Positions 43,867 through 52,738 of a DNA stretch of 64,000 bases are shown here, in pieces (the stretch's first letter is position 1; each line of letters opens with the position of its first letter). The translations under genes and the position numbers were made by a program. The DNA is from Gammaproteobacteria bacterium (GTDB taxonomy: Bacteria; Pseudomonadota; Gammaproteobacteria; Pseudomonadales; Azotimanducaceae): the NCBI GenBank assembly GCA_012960535.1, contig DUBB01000014.1:62001-126000 (forward strand), written 5' to 3'. The notes beneath the pieces were generated by a model, which saw only the letters and a program-made list of their open reading frames with translations, did not search any database and had not been told where the DNA came from.

Positions 43867-44790
43867 TTATTTGGTTTGGTTAATATGGGCGCAGAGAAGT
43901 TCCCTTGTGTTGACATGTTCATCTTTCGAAGTGGCAAATATGGAAGCGGCAAAGTCTGTGACGCCTGCTTTTTCAAGGCGGCCGAGTTGATCCTGAACTT
44001 CGGATGTGGAGCCGACAAGGGCGAGATCGCCCGGCTGATCGATGCCTTCGCGTTCAAACATGGCTTTATAAGATGGTAGTTGAGCATACATGGCGAGTGT
44101 ACTTGAAATGCGGGCTCTCAGTTGGCTCGGTTGAGCGCTTACACAGATTGGCAGGGTCGCAATAATTCTTGGCTTGCTTCTTCCTGCCTTGCTCGCTGCG
44201 TCGTTTATGGTCGGGACAATATGATTCTTGATTGTGTTAACGCCGACCCAGGCCAGAGTAGTACCATCGGTCCTTGTTCCGGCAACCCGTAAAGCTTGTG
44301 GTCCCAGAGCTGCGACCACAACACCGGGTCTTTTATCGCGGCTTTGAAATAGCTGCGCATCGCACTGCAGTGTTTCGCCCTTAAAGGATACTTTGCCTGT
44401 CTCTAATAGCGGCATTAGAATTGACAGGTATTCTCTTAGATGGCGAATGGGCTTTTCAAAACCGATGCCCAGCTGGGCCATCATGACCTCGTGGGACAAG
44501 CCGATACCCAGCGTGAGTCGGTCATCTGTGGCAGATTGAGTCGTGAGTGCCTGGCTCGCTAGTACCATTGGGTGTCGAGGAAAAGTGGGTATTATGGCGG
44601 TACCGAGTTCTATATTTTTAACCGATTGCGCAACGACTGCCAGAACGGTAAGGGCATCGAAACCGCCCGTGGGGTGTTCGGCCAGCCAATAACTGGCGAA
44701 GCCTTCTCGCTGAGCTTGATCGACATCCTTTTGAATGACCTCGATTGATGTTTGCTGTACTAATCCTGTCCCATTCATTCCAATTTTCAT
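43867..44790 (-). CDS. LLM-class (luciferase-like) flavin or F420 oxidoreductase
   Basis: A 307-residue TIM-barrel protein of the bacterial luciferase superfamily. GFASYWLAEHPTGGFDALTVLAVVAQ, VKNIELGTAIIPTFPRHPMVLASQALTTQ and RLTLGIGLSHEVMMAQLGIGFEKPIRHLREY are characteristic. This form resembles the mycobacterial F420-dependent branch, but F420 use cannot be decided from sequence alone; FMN-dependent monooxygenation is equally possible. The ATG at 44790 fits the usual MKIGMNGTG N-terminus. It stands alone. Confidence 0.86.
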   Translation of the reverse strand: MKIGMNGTGLVQQTSIEVIQKDVDQAQREGFASYWLAEHPTGGFDALTVLAVVAQSVKNIELGTAIIPTFPRHPMVLASQALTTQSATDDRLTLGIGLSHEVMMAQLGIGFEKPIRHLREYLSILMPLLETGKVSFKGETLQCDAQLFQSRDKRPGVVVAALGPQALRVAGTRTDGTTLAWVGVNTIKNHIVPTINDAASKAGRSKPRIIATLPICVSAQPSQLRARISSTLAMYAQLPSYKAMFEREGIDQPGDLALVGSTSEVQDQLGRLEKAGVTDFAASIFATSKDEHVNTRELLCAHINQTK

Positions 44791-45106
44791 GCTATTTCCC
44801 AGAAGCCAATTGTGGGGATTGTAAAGGAAATTGCTGTTTCAACACCACACTGCGAGAACTTTTTGAGGCCACAGGCGATCCCTTGGGGTTGATGTGCCTG
44901 CACTGGCAGTGGGTTGCGGCTTGAAGTGTTTGTCTGAAGTAGTAGGTGTTATTGCGAATTTGAATGACTGGATGCATTTCCTGACAGGCAAGTCTGGCCA
45001 CCATTGCGCGGTCTTATACCGGAACTGTTGCCGTCTCCTGGTTTAATTTAAGACCTGATTTGGTTTCAGACCTGATTTAGTTTAAGAAAAGTTAAGGGTC
45101 GTATTC
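44791..45106. other. Divergent intergenic region
   Basis: About 315 bases between the LLM gene and the broken response regulator. Nothing recognisable beyond an AAGGG ribosome-binding site shortly before 45107. Confidence 0.4.
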
Positions 45107-45829
45107 ATGGTGATTAATCGTGAATTGTTGGATTCCTTTGAAAAGCGCAACATTCTATTAGTGGATGATGATGCTTTTATCATCAGGGTGCTAGAAAAGA
45201 GCTAAGACTGCTTGGCTTTGAGCTTCTGCACAAAGCTGAAGATGGCGTTGAAGCCGTGAAAATACTCAAAGAAGTTGCAATCGATCTTTTGATTACCGAT
45301 GTAATGATGCCAAATATGAACGGCCTTGCGTTATTAAAAGCGGTACCTACCGGTCAGACAAAGGCAATGCCGAGCATGGCCACAATCGTTGTGACTGCAC
45401 TTACGGATGCCGAAACCCTGGCAGTGGCTATGGCCTTAGATTTTAATTGCTTCCTGACCAAACCGTTCAGTCCGGCACTGGTTATCAAGAAATTGTTGTT
45501 AGCGCTGGCCGAAGAGGATGTGCCGACTGTTCAGGCAGACTACCGTCAGGTTGTAACGGATTTAGATCTCTCGGATGACAACCTGAATTTCCAGCAGACC
45601 CATGCGGTCAGGCATGATCCAGGGGGACATGACAAGGGTCAGCAAACATCATTGGTCACTTTGTTCCAGCTTCGTCCAGAGATGCAGCTGGCGGGAAGAC
45701 ATCAGGCCTAAAAACGGCACAGTTTTGCTTTCTGCTGGTTTTACTCTAAACCAACGGAGAGTACATCGCCTATGGGAACTCGAAGATAATTTAGAAAAGA
45801 AAAACATTTTTATCGTTGGCGGCTGGTAA
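45107..45829 (+). pseudogene. Response regulator gene with two frameshifts
   Basis: The gene starts with an ATG preceded by AAGGG and encodes NILLVDDDAFIIRVLEKS, then hits a stop at 45203-45205. The next frame continues without a gap as LRLLGFELLHKAEDGVEAVKILK and LLITDVMMPNMNGLALLKAV, a receiver domain with its phospho-acceptor Asp and a TKPF motif. Adding one A to the A-run at 45195-45198 restores VLEKELRLLGFE. Near 45694 a second shift occurs: removing one G from GGG changes QLAGRHQA-stop to QLAEDIRPKNGTVLL and continues to 45829. Restored, it would be about 241 residues with a CheY-like receiver plus a C-terminal domain often seen beside HD-GYP or c-di-GMP modules. As written it is broken. 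Confidence 0.8.
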
Positions 45830-46020
45830 GCGAGCTCGGCGATCAAGGCCCTCTGGCATCTGCAACGCGTTATTTCTGCGTTTGGCCTGGGTAGACTGCT
45901 CGGACAGTAGTAATTAGCCTAACGGCATCGGTCCTTGATCTGTTAATGACTGGCTCGCAGCGGGTCGAGTCCTGTATGGTAATGGGGTCGGATGATGCAG
46001 TGCACAAAAAAGGAATCGTG

Positions 46021-48459
46021 ATGGAGTCTACGCAAGCAAAATTACAGCAGCTGAATCTCAAAGAAAAAGTAAAGCTGATTTCCGGGGCAAGTCTGTGGCG
46101 GACTTTTCCAATCGAGCATGCGGGCATCCCGATTCTGAAAGTTAGCGATGGCCCCAATGGTGTGCGTGGTGACGGTGGTAAACCTGCTGCCTCCTTTCCT
46201 GTGGGTATTTGTTTGGCATCCACCTGGGATACAGGATTGATCGAACAGGTCGGCGCTGATATTGCTGACGAGGCCAGAAGCAAGGGTGTCCAGGTTGTGT
46301 TAGGCCCCACCATTAATATTCATAGGACGCCATTGGCAGGCCGTAATTTTGAATGCTACTCCGAAGACCCTTATCTATCAGGAATGCTGGCATCAGCCTT
46401 CACCACGGGACTGCAGGAGAAAAGGGTTGGCGCCTGCTTAAAGCACTTCGTTTGTAATGATTCAGAATTCGAGCGGCATACCATTTCTGTGGAAGTGGAT
46501 GAACGGACGCTAAGAGAAATTTATCTCAGGCCTTTTGAAATAGCGATAAGGAAGAGTCGGCCCTGGACGCTGATGGCGTCCTACAATCGCATCAATGGTG
46601 TTTATGCCTGTTCACATGATTATTTGATTAACCAGATACTCAAAAAGGAATGGGGATTTGAAGGCCTGGTGATCTCAGATTGGTTTGCAGCAAAAGAAAC
46701 TGTAGAAAATGCCACTGGCGGGTTGGATCTGGAGATGCCGGGTCCAGCGGTGGCCTGGGGACAGGCATTGCTGGACAGCTTAAAGCGAGGTGAGGTCACC
46801 GAAGAAGTGATTGATGACAAGGTAAGTCGCCTACTTAAAGTGCTTGATTGGAGTGGTCGGTTTGATCAGCCTGACGAGAAAGCCGAACAGGCCATAAATG
46901 AGCCACAACATAGAGATACGGCCTATCAGGCCGCTGTAGAAGGCATGGTTTTATTAAAGAACACGGGTCTCTTGCCAATGAAGTCCGAACAATTGAGCAA
47001 GTTGGCTTTGATTGGGCCCAATACCCACAGCTTTAGAATTATGGGCGGCGGATCTTCAGCTTTGCGCCCACATTATGTTTCAACCCCTATGGATGCCCTG
47101 GCTGAGAAACTGCCGGAAACGGAGCTGGTCTCGGTAGCCGGCTGTCTGACTCATAAGTTCATTCCAGAACCACCACCAAAATGGTTATCTCCGGTAGCCC
47201 AAGGGTCAGAATCTGTGAGTGGGCTAATGGCTCGTTTTTATGCCGATACTGACTGTCAAGAATTGATTCTGGAAAGAGCCATCAGAGCGTCAACGATTCA
47301 TGCCACTGATAAGGCCAGGGCAATCATTCTTGAGGGTTGGCTTTTATGTGAAACAGCCGGGATTCATACCCTGGGATTGCTATCAACGGGCAAGGCCAGG
47401 CTATACGCAGATGGCAAGCTACTGATAGATAATTGGCAGGATGTGCAGCCAGGAGAATCTTTTTTCAGCCAGGGTTCGGTAGAAAAGCGTGCCCAGCTGG
47501 ACCTCATTGCTGGCCAGTCAGTGCATCTGAAAATTGAATTTGAGGCTCAGCCGGATAAGAATTTCAAATCCGTTCGTTATGGTATTCTGGGCCCTCAACC
47601 TGCTGATGGGATTAAAAATGCGGTGGATCTCGCTGCAACCGCTGATGCTGTTTTATTAATGGTGGGAACCAATGATGACTGGGAAACCGAAGGCAATGAT
47701 CGGGCTACATTGGCACTTCCAGGAGATCAGGACGAGCTTATCCGCAGAGTGCTAGAGGTCAATGCGAATACCGTCGTTGTCAATAATAGCGGTTCGCCCA
47801 TCAGTATGCCCTGGTTGGCTGAATCGCCCGCGGTGATTCAGACCTGGTTTGCCGGCCAGGAATTTGGTAATGCTCTGGTGGATATTCTGCTGGGTAAAGC
47901 GAATCCATCGGGTAAATTACCTATTACCTTCCCCGTAGCACTGCAGGATACGCCGGCCTATACCAGCTACCCTGGTGAGTTCGGTAAAGTCCACTATGGT
48001 GAAGGCCTTTATGTAGGCTATCGCTGGTATACCAGTCGTGATATTCAGCCTTTGTTTGCTTTTGGCCATGGCCTGTCTTACACCTCGTTTGAATACAGTG
48101 AGCTGGGTATAACAGATTGTAAGGCTGATGGTTCGGTTGCCATTGAGTTTGATCTGCGTAATAACGGTGAATGTTCGGGCAAGGAAGCAGTGCAGGTCTA
48201 TCTGCAGGCACTGCACAGCCCGGTGGCGAAACCAAAGCTGGCGCTGGCCTGTTTTGCTAAAATCACCTTGTCGGTTGGAGAAAAACGTAGAGTATCCCTG
48301 TTGCTTGACCCAGAGTCCTTTGCTCATTGGGATGTTGGACAAGGTGCCTGGCGGCAGGACCCGGGGCACTACCTGGTTCACGTCGGCGCATCGTCTGCTG
48401 ATTTGAGGCTGACGGTCGACCTGGATTATCAGGTGGGTCAGGTTGCTGGTAAGGGCTGA
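46021..48459 (+). CDS. Glycoside hydrolase family 3 beta-glucosidase with PA14 insert
   Basis: An 812-residue GH3 enzyme without signal peptide, so probably cytoplasmic. The catalytic nucleophile is D220 in GLVISDWFAAKETV. RNFECYSEDPYLSGMLA and KHFVCNDSEFERHTIS are GH3 substrate-site blocks. A PA14 carbohydrate-binding domain interrupts the second domain (about residues 390-515; GLMARFYADTDCQ to ARLYADGKLLIDNW). The end (YTSFEYSELGITDC to VQVYLQALHS) is a fibronectin-III-like domain. AAAGGA at 46009-46014 supports the ATG at 46021 over the upstream frame to 45946. Activity on beta-glucosides or other beta-linked glycans is likely; PA14-containing GH3 proteins often act on oligosaccharides. 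Confidence 0.94.
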   Translation: MESTQAKLQQLNLKEKVKLISGASLWRTFPIEHAGIPILKVSDGPNGVRGDGGKPAASFPVGICLASTWDTGLIEQVGADIADEARSKGVQVVLGPTINIHRTPLAGRNFECYSEDPYLSGMLASAFTTGLQEKRVGACLKHFVCNDSEFERHTISVEVDERTLREIYLRPFEIAIRKSRPWTLMASYNRINGVYACSHDYLINQILKKEWGFEGLVISDWFAAKETVENATGGLDLEMPGPAVAWGQALLDSLKRGEVTEEVIDDKVSRLLKVLDWSGRFDQPDEKAEQAINEPQHRDTAYQAAVEGMVLLKNTGLLPMKSEQLSKLALIGPNTHSFRIMGGGSSALRPHYVSTPMDALAEKLPETELVSVAGCLTHKFIPEPPPKWLSPVAQGSESVSGLMARFYADTDCQELILERAIRASTIHATDKARAIILEGWLLCETAGIHTLGLLSTGKARLYADGKLLIDNWQDVQPGESFFSQGSVEKRAQLDLIAGQSVHLKIEFEAQPDKNFKSVRYGILGPQPADGIKNAVDLAATADAVLLMVGTNDDWETEGNDRATLALPGDQDELIRRVLEVNANTVVVNNSGSPISMPWLAESPAVIQTWFAGQEFGNALVDILLGKANPSGKLPITFPVALQDTPAYTSYPGEFGKVHYGEGLYVGYRWYTSRDIQPLFAFGHGLSYTSFEYSELGITDCKADGSVAIEFDLRNNGECSGKEAVQVYLQALHSPVAKPKLALACFAKITLSVGEKRRVSLLLDPESFAHWDVGQGAWRQDPGHYLVHVGASSADLRLTVDLDYQVGQVAGKG

Positions 48460-48525
48460 ACGTCAGGCGTTAATCTAAACGGTCACAAACGTGCGTTGTT
48501 CTCCAGGGCGCAACCCGGTTTCGGA

Positions 48526-50166
48526 TTATGGAGCGGATAGCACCGCTTGCCCGGGAGGCAGGAATGGCCCGTCTACGCACAGTCGTTGGCCATCTGGTGT
48601 TGCGCAGGCACCACAGATGCCCACGCCACATTTTGTTAGATAATCTATGGAGCTGAAAATCTGCTCATCCGAACAGAATTCGCGCTGCACTTTTATCGCT
48701 GCATGGACCATCGGCTCCGGGCCGCAGTTGTAGAATATAATTTTCGAATGCTCCGCCTCGGTCATGCTGCGCAGCCTTGTTCTCAGTAATTCTGTTACAG
48801 TACCTGAATAACCCCGTGAACCATCATCGGTAGCGATGTGCACGGTCGCAATGTGCTCGCATTCATCTATGAAATAAAGCCGCTCTGTGGTTCTTGCACC
48901 GGCAAAAATTTCAGCGTTGTCTGCGTCTCTGGCAATCTGGTAAACCGCAGCCAGGCCGGTGCCACCGGCCACCGCCATGATGTGAGCATTTTCCGGGATG
49001 GCAGCGGCTTTGCCGTGAGGCCCCCTGATATAGACTTCACTGCCGGGTTCAAGCGTCATCAGTTGGTGCGTAAAAGACCCGACATCAATGGCGACCAGTC
49101 TGAATGGATCATCTGTGAGAGCAGAAAAAGGCTTTTCGCCAACGCCTGGAATCCAGACAAAGAAAAATTCACCCGGTTTTACGCTGATACTTTCTGCAAA
49201 AGTGAGCAGCGTAATATCATTGCAGACGGCTTCATTTTTAATCAGCGTCACTGGCCTGAATCCCATGTCCAGCCGATATTGGATACGGCGCTCTGCCTGG
49301 TTCAGGTGATCCATCTGATCGAGCTCAAGATCATTGAAATAAGATTTCACCTGAGCCGTGGTCATAGCCGTTAAGGCTGAGCCAATACCGACTATATCGG
49401 TTCCCGCATCATGCATTGCGGTAACATCGCCCGCTGAACTGACACCACCACAGCCAATGATCGGCAGATCACTGGCCTGGCGGATTTCGCTGATACATTT
49501 TAAGGCGATCGCCAGGATGCCCTTTCCTGATAATCCGCCGGAGCCATTGCTAAGTACCGGATGGCCAAACGAAGTTGAATGGCCAGGGCCTACCGTGTTG
49601 ATAGCGCACAGGCCATCGGCACCAGCTCGTTGAGCTGCTATGGCAATGCTGGCTATATCGTCTGTATTGGGTGTCAATTTAGGAATGACGGGTATGCTTA
49701 CTGCGGCCTTGACGGCCGAAACTATTTCATAAACCAGATCCGGATCCTGGCCCATGGCCATACCGTAGCCCGCAGCATGGGGGCAGGATAGGTTGAGTTC
49801 CAGGCCATCAGAACAGGGCGCCATTATACGGGCAACTGCAACAAATTCTTCTACGCTGCCACCGAAAATAGAGGTGAGCAGGAAGCGATCTTCGGGAATT
49901 GACAGTTCGGATAACAGCGTTGCCGATGCAATTGCGCCTGGATTGGTTAAGCCCACGGCGTTAACAAAACAGCCGGGGGCATATTGGCTATAGACGGGTT
50001 CACGGTTACCCAGACGGGGTTCTAAGCCAATACTTTTAGTTGTCAGCACCCCAATCTGGGGAACTTCATTCAGAAAATATTGCATAATAGAAGGAGCTGT
50101 GGTCACGATACCCGAAGGAATTGTGAAGCGCCCGGAAAGAGTTTTGCCAAGAAATGGGTAAGTCAA
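48526..50166 (-). CDS. Fused dihydroorotate dehydrogenase (PyrD 1B-like) and PyrK electron-transfer subunit
   Basis: A 546-residue two-domain protein. The N-terminal ~300 residues are a class 1 DHOD barrel: TTKSIGLEPRLGNREPVY, ELNLSCPHAAGYG with the likely catalytic Cys128, PVIPKLTPNTDDI, and NGSGGLSGKGILAIALKCI with PIIGCGGVSSAGD for FMN. The C-terminal ~240 residues are PyrK-like: an FAD-binding KPFSALTDDPF, AVAGGTGLAAVYQIA, and a [2Fe-2S] site with Cys spacing C-x4-C-x2-C-x8-C (CGVGICGACATPDGQRLC). In class 1B enzymes these are separate PyrD and PyrK chains using NAD. The start is a TTG; no ATG lies near the N-terminus. Many Gammaproteobacteria use class 2 PyrD instead. Confidence 0.88.
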   Translation of the reverse strand: MTYPFLGKTLSGRFTIPSGIVTTAPSIMQYFLNEVPQIGVLTTKSIGLEPRLGNREPVYSQYAPGCFVNAVGLTNPGAIASATLLSELSIPEDRFLLTSIFGGSVEEFVAVARIMAPCSDGLELNLSCPHAAGYGMAMGQDPDLVYEIVSAVKAAVSIPVIPKLTPNTDDIASIAIAAQRAGADGLCAINTVGPGHSTSFGHPVLSNGSGGLSGKGILAIALKCISEIRQASDLPIIGCGGVSSAGDVTAMHDAGTDIVGIGSALTAMTTAQVKSYFNDLELDQMDHLNQAERRIQYRLDMGFRPVTLIKNEAVCNDITLLTFAESISVKPGEFFFVWIPGVGEKPFSALTDDPFRLVAIDVGSFTHQLMTLEPGSEVYIRGPHGKAAAIPENAHIMAVAGGTGLAAVYQIARDADNAEIFAGARTTERLYFIDECEHIATVHIATDDGSRGYSGTVTELLRTRLRSMTEAEHSKIIFYNCGPEPMVHAAIKVQREFCSDEQIFSSIDYLTKCGVGICGACATPDGQRLCVDGPFLPPGQAVLSAP

Positions 50167-50334
50167 TGAAGCGTCTCGCTAGTTTTGCACGATGAGGCCG
50201 TGGTTGTGGACAAATTATACGGGGCTTGGCAGGGTTTATACAAATGAGTTGCAGTATATTGAGATAAGTCTATATCACCAGGGATAACGGTCTGGTAATA
50301 GTTATGTTTTGTATTGCCATGCGAGCAGGGAACC

Positions 50335-51489
50335 ATGAAAGAATTGTATCGAGGTATTTTGTGCCTGTTTTTGATAGGGGGAGCCGGATTGACTGAGGCT
50401 TTGGAAACGATAGAGGAGGGGCGCATCGCCATTGCACGGGTGGCTCTTCCTGCCGTCATAGATCAGCTTTCGCCCCAGATTGATCAGCTCAAGCGCGAAC
50501 TTTCAGGCCTGACCACTAAGCAAGGATTGAATTCGGCTGTTGCTGAGGCTGGTCAGAGACTGTGGTTAGCAGCGCGGCAGCAGGTGCAGAGGGAAAAGAC
50601 CTATGATGACCGGGGTTTGTATTGGAACCGGTTGATAGTCACTCATCTGCTTCGCAATTATCAGTTTCAATTTAATCTGACCAAGGCTGACAGAGAGCAG
50701 GTTATTGAGAAATTTGAGCTTGCCAGTCGAGGCTATGGCGAATTGGTTTATACCGGATTAAGCAATTTGAAAATACTGATAACTGGATTTGATCCCTTTC
50801 ACCTGGATAAACGAATAACGCAGAGTAACCCCTCTGGTGTTGCCGTGCTGAGTCTGAGTGGTCGGACCGTTCGGTCTGGCGGTCTGAGTGCGGAAATTCA
50901 GGGCGTTACCGTTCCTGTTCGTTATACCGACTTTGACGATGGTGAAATCGAAGCCTTGCTTAGCCCATTTTATAGCGATGACGAGGTTGATATGATCGTC
51001 ACAGTTTCCATGGGTCGGGCTGGGTTTGATTTAGAGCGCTTTCCTGGACGCCGTCGCAGTTCGTCTTCGCTGGGTAATTTGAATGAACATACCGGTGGCA
51101 GGGAGACAGACCCGCAGATTCCACTGCTGCAGGGTCAACCTCTGGTCGGGCCAGAGTTTGTTGAATTCAGTTTGCCAGCATTGGCCATGATGAAGGCAAC
51201 AGGATCATTTGCCGTTCGCGACAACGCCAGGGTGACCACCCTGGGCGGTTCTTTTGCCGCTGCGTCGCTAGCGCAATTGACAGGTCATATTGCTGTTCGG
51301 GGTAGCGGTGGCGGTTATTTGTCGAACGAGATTTCTTATCGCAGTATCAGGCTGAGGAACCAGCTGGGTTCTGATATTGCAACCGGTCATATTCATACCC
51401 CAAGAATCTCGTCATTTGACTCGGAAATCCTCGGGCGTATCGTTAAGCAGACCGAAAATATGCTGGTGCAGGCCCTGCCGGCACTGTGA
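50335..51489 (+). CDS. Exported pyroglutamyl-peptidase-I-like protein, Ser in place of Cys
   Basis: A 384-residue protein with a signal peptide (MKELYRGILCLFLIGGAG, cleavage near EALE), a helical N-terminal extension of about 130 residues and a C-terminal C15-like domain. LKILITGFDPFHLDKRITQSNPSG matches the Pcp N-terminal block, and GFDLERFPG matches the region with the active-site Glu (E234 here). At the nucleophile, GGGYLSNEISYRS has S330 where Pcp has Cys, and the His is H354 (GHIHTP), 24 residues later as in Pcp (Cys144-His168). The ATG at 50335 follows AGGGA. It may be a serine variant or a non-catalytic binding protein; the fold assignment is firm, the activity is not. Confidence 0.78.
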   Translation: MKELYRGILCLFLIGGAGLTEALETIEEGRIAIARVALPAVIDQLSPQIDQLKRELSGLTTKQGLNSAVAEAGQRLWLAARQQVQREKTYDDRGLYWNRLIVTHLLRNYQFQFNLTKADREQVIEKFELASRGYGELVYTGLSNLKILITGFDPFHLDKRITQSNPSGVAVLSLSGRTVRSGGLSAEIQGVTVPVRYTDFDDGEIEALLSPFYSDDEVDMIVTVSMGRAGFDLERFPGRRRSSSSLGNLNEHTGGRETDPQIPLLQGQPLVGPEFVEFSLPALAMMKATGSFAVRDNARVTTLGGSFAAASLAQLTGHIAVRGSGGGYLSNEISYRSIRLRNQLGSDIATGHIHTPRISSFDSEILGRIVKQTENMLVQALPAL

Positions 51490-51627
51490 AACCTTATTTT
51501 CTCTGGAATTCAGATAGTGCCTGGTCAAGCCAGGCTCGGCTGACGCCGCAAAGGGTTGGACACCGGGGGCTCGCAGTGGCTGAAAGTGCCATCGCAAAGC
51601 CCTGGTCTGTTAAAAAGTGCTGGCTTG

Positions 51628-52503
51628 CTAATAGGTCTGAGTGTTTTCCGGCTCCTGCATGACCGTATTTTCTATATGGCCAAGCCCTTCGATTTCTATT
51701 CTGATCACGTCCCCTACAACCAGCAGCGCCGGTGGTTTCTGGGCGAAGCCCACGCCACTGGGAGTGCCTGTGGCGATGATGTCACCAGCCTCAAGCGTGA
51801 ATGCTGTCGATAGAAATTCGATCAGATCATAGCAATCAAAGATCAGGTCATTGGTATTGGTATCCTGCCTGAGGTCACCATTAACGTACGTTTTCAGTTG
51901 CAGATTGTGGGGGTCAACTCCATCAGCTGTTACCAGAGCAGGGCCAATGGGGCAGTGTGTGTCCCAGGATTTGCCCATGGTGAAAGACGGGGGCGTTCCT
52001 CGCATCTGCCAGTCCCGGACGCTGACATCGTTTAATATGCAGAACCCGGCAATGACATTGCTGGCTTTAGCCTTCGGCACTCGCCGGCAGTTCTTGCCGA
52101 TAATAACCGCCAGCTCGCCTTCATAGTCCAGCGCTTTGGAGTCCTCTGACCAGTGAATGGGATCATACGGGCCATGGCTGGAGGTTGACTGCTTGGTGAA
52201 TACCAGGGGCACCTTCGGGATGGCCATATTGCTTTCCAGCGCGTGGGCTCGGTAGTTCAGGCCGATGGCTATGATTTTGGGTGGTCGTTTTATAATGGCT
52301 TCAAGTTTCACCTCGCCAGTGGAAAAATGGGGCGAACCACCCATGCTGGCCCGTGCCATTGCCATACTGGTTTCACCCTGTTGCAGGAAAGACAACATGT
52401 CCGATGCTAGATCTGGGTTTGTCTGCGATAAATCGATAATCCCATCATCTTGCAGCAGGCCTATCCTGGTATGGTCACTTTCCGTGAAGCTGACAATTTT
52501 CAT
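51628..52503 (-). CDS. Fumarylacetoacetate hydrolase (FAH) family protein
   Basis: A 291-residue enzyme of the FAH/UGL superfamily. PPKIIAIGLNYRAHALESN, DYEGELAVIIGKNCRRV with Glu ligands, and GFCILNDVSVRDWQMRG and GKSWDTHCPIGPALV are the metal-site motifs; GDIIATGTPSGVGF is the closing block. Such enzymes hydrolyse or decarboxylate acylpyruvates and ring-fission products. It lies downstream of a Rieske oxygenase on the same strand (235-base gap), a context suggestive of aromatic-compound breakdown (inference). A GAAGAG stretch precedes the ATG. Confidence 0.93.
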   Translation of the reverse strand: MKIVSFTESDHTRIGLLQDDGIIDLSQTNPDLASDMLSFLQQGETSMAMARASMGGSPHFSTGEVKLEAIIKRPPKIIAIGLNYRAHALESNMAIPKVPLVFTKQSTSSHGPYDPIHWSEDSKALDYEGELAVIIGKNCRRVPKAKASNVIAGFCILNDVSVRDWQMRGTPPSFTMGKSWDTHCPIGPALVTADGVDPHNLQLKTYVNGDLRQDTNTNDLIFDCYDLIEFLSTAFTLEAGDIIATGTPSGVGFAQKPPALLVVGDVIRIEIEGLGHIENTVMQEPENTQTY

Positions 52504-52738
52504 AATAATCTCTTCAATTTTCTATCCAGCACAACATCAAACCACTTATGCCTCGGGACAGTCAAACAGAGACTGACAGGCTTCGCTTTTGCAGCGGGTT
52601 CTCCCGGTCGATATCGATCGGGGCCGGGTAACCGCAGTCTGGGCCGCAATTCGCCTCGCTTTGGCCAGGGTGGTAGCGGTTGAGCGATCTTTGACCTTGG
52701 CCTGAATGTTATCAGTGGGCGCCTGGCAGTTGCTCAAG

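Noticed and set aside
45107..45829. Programmed frameshifting in the response regulator
   Set aside because: The first site is GAAAAGAG, not an X-XXY-YYZ slippery heptamer, and a second independent shift of opposite sign is needed.
52546..52737. Small minus-strand gene between Rieske and FAH genes
   Set aside because: It begins with TTG, has no ribosome-binding site and resembles nothing known.
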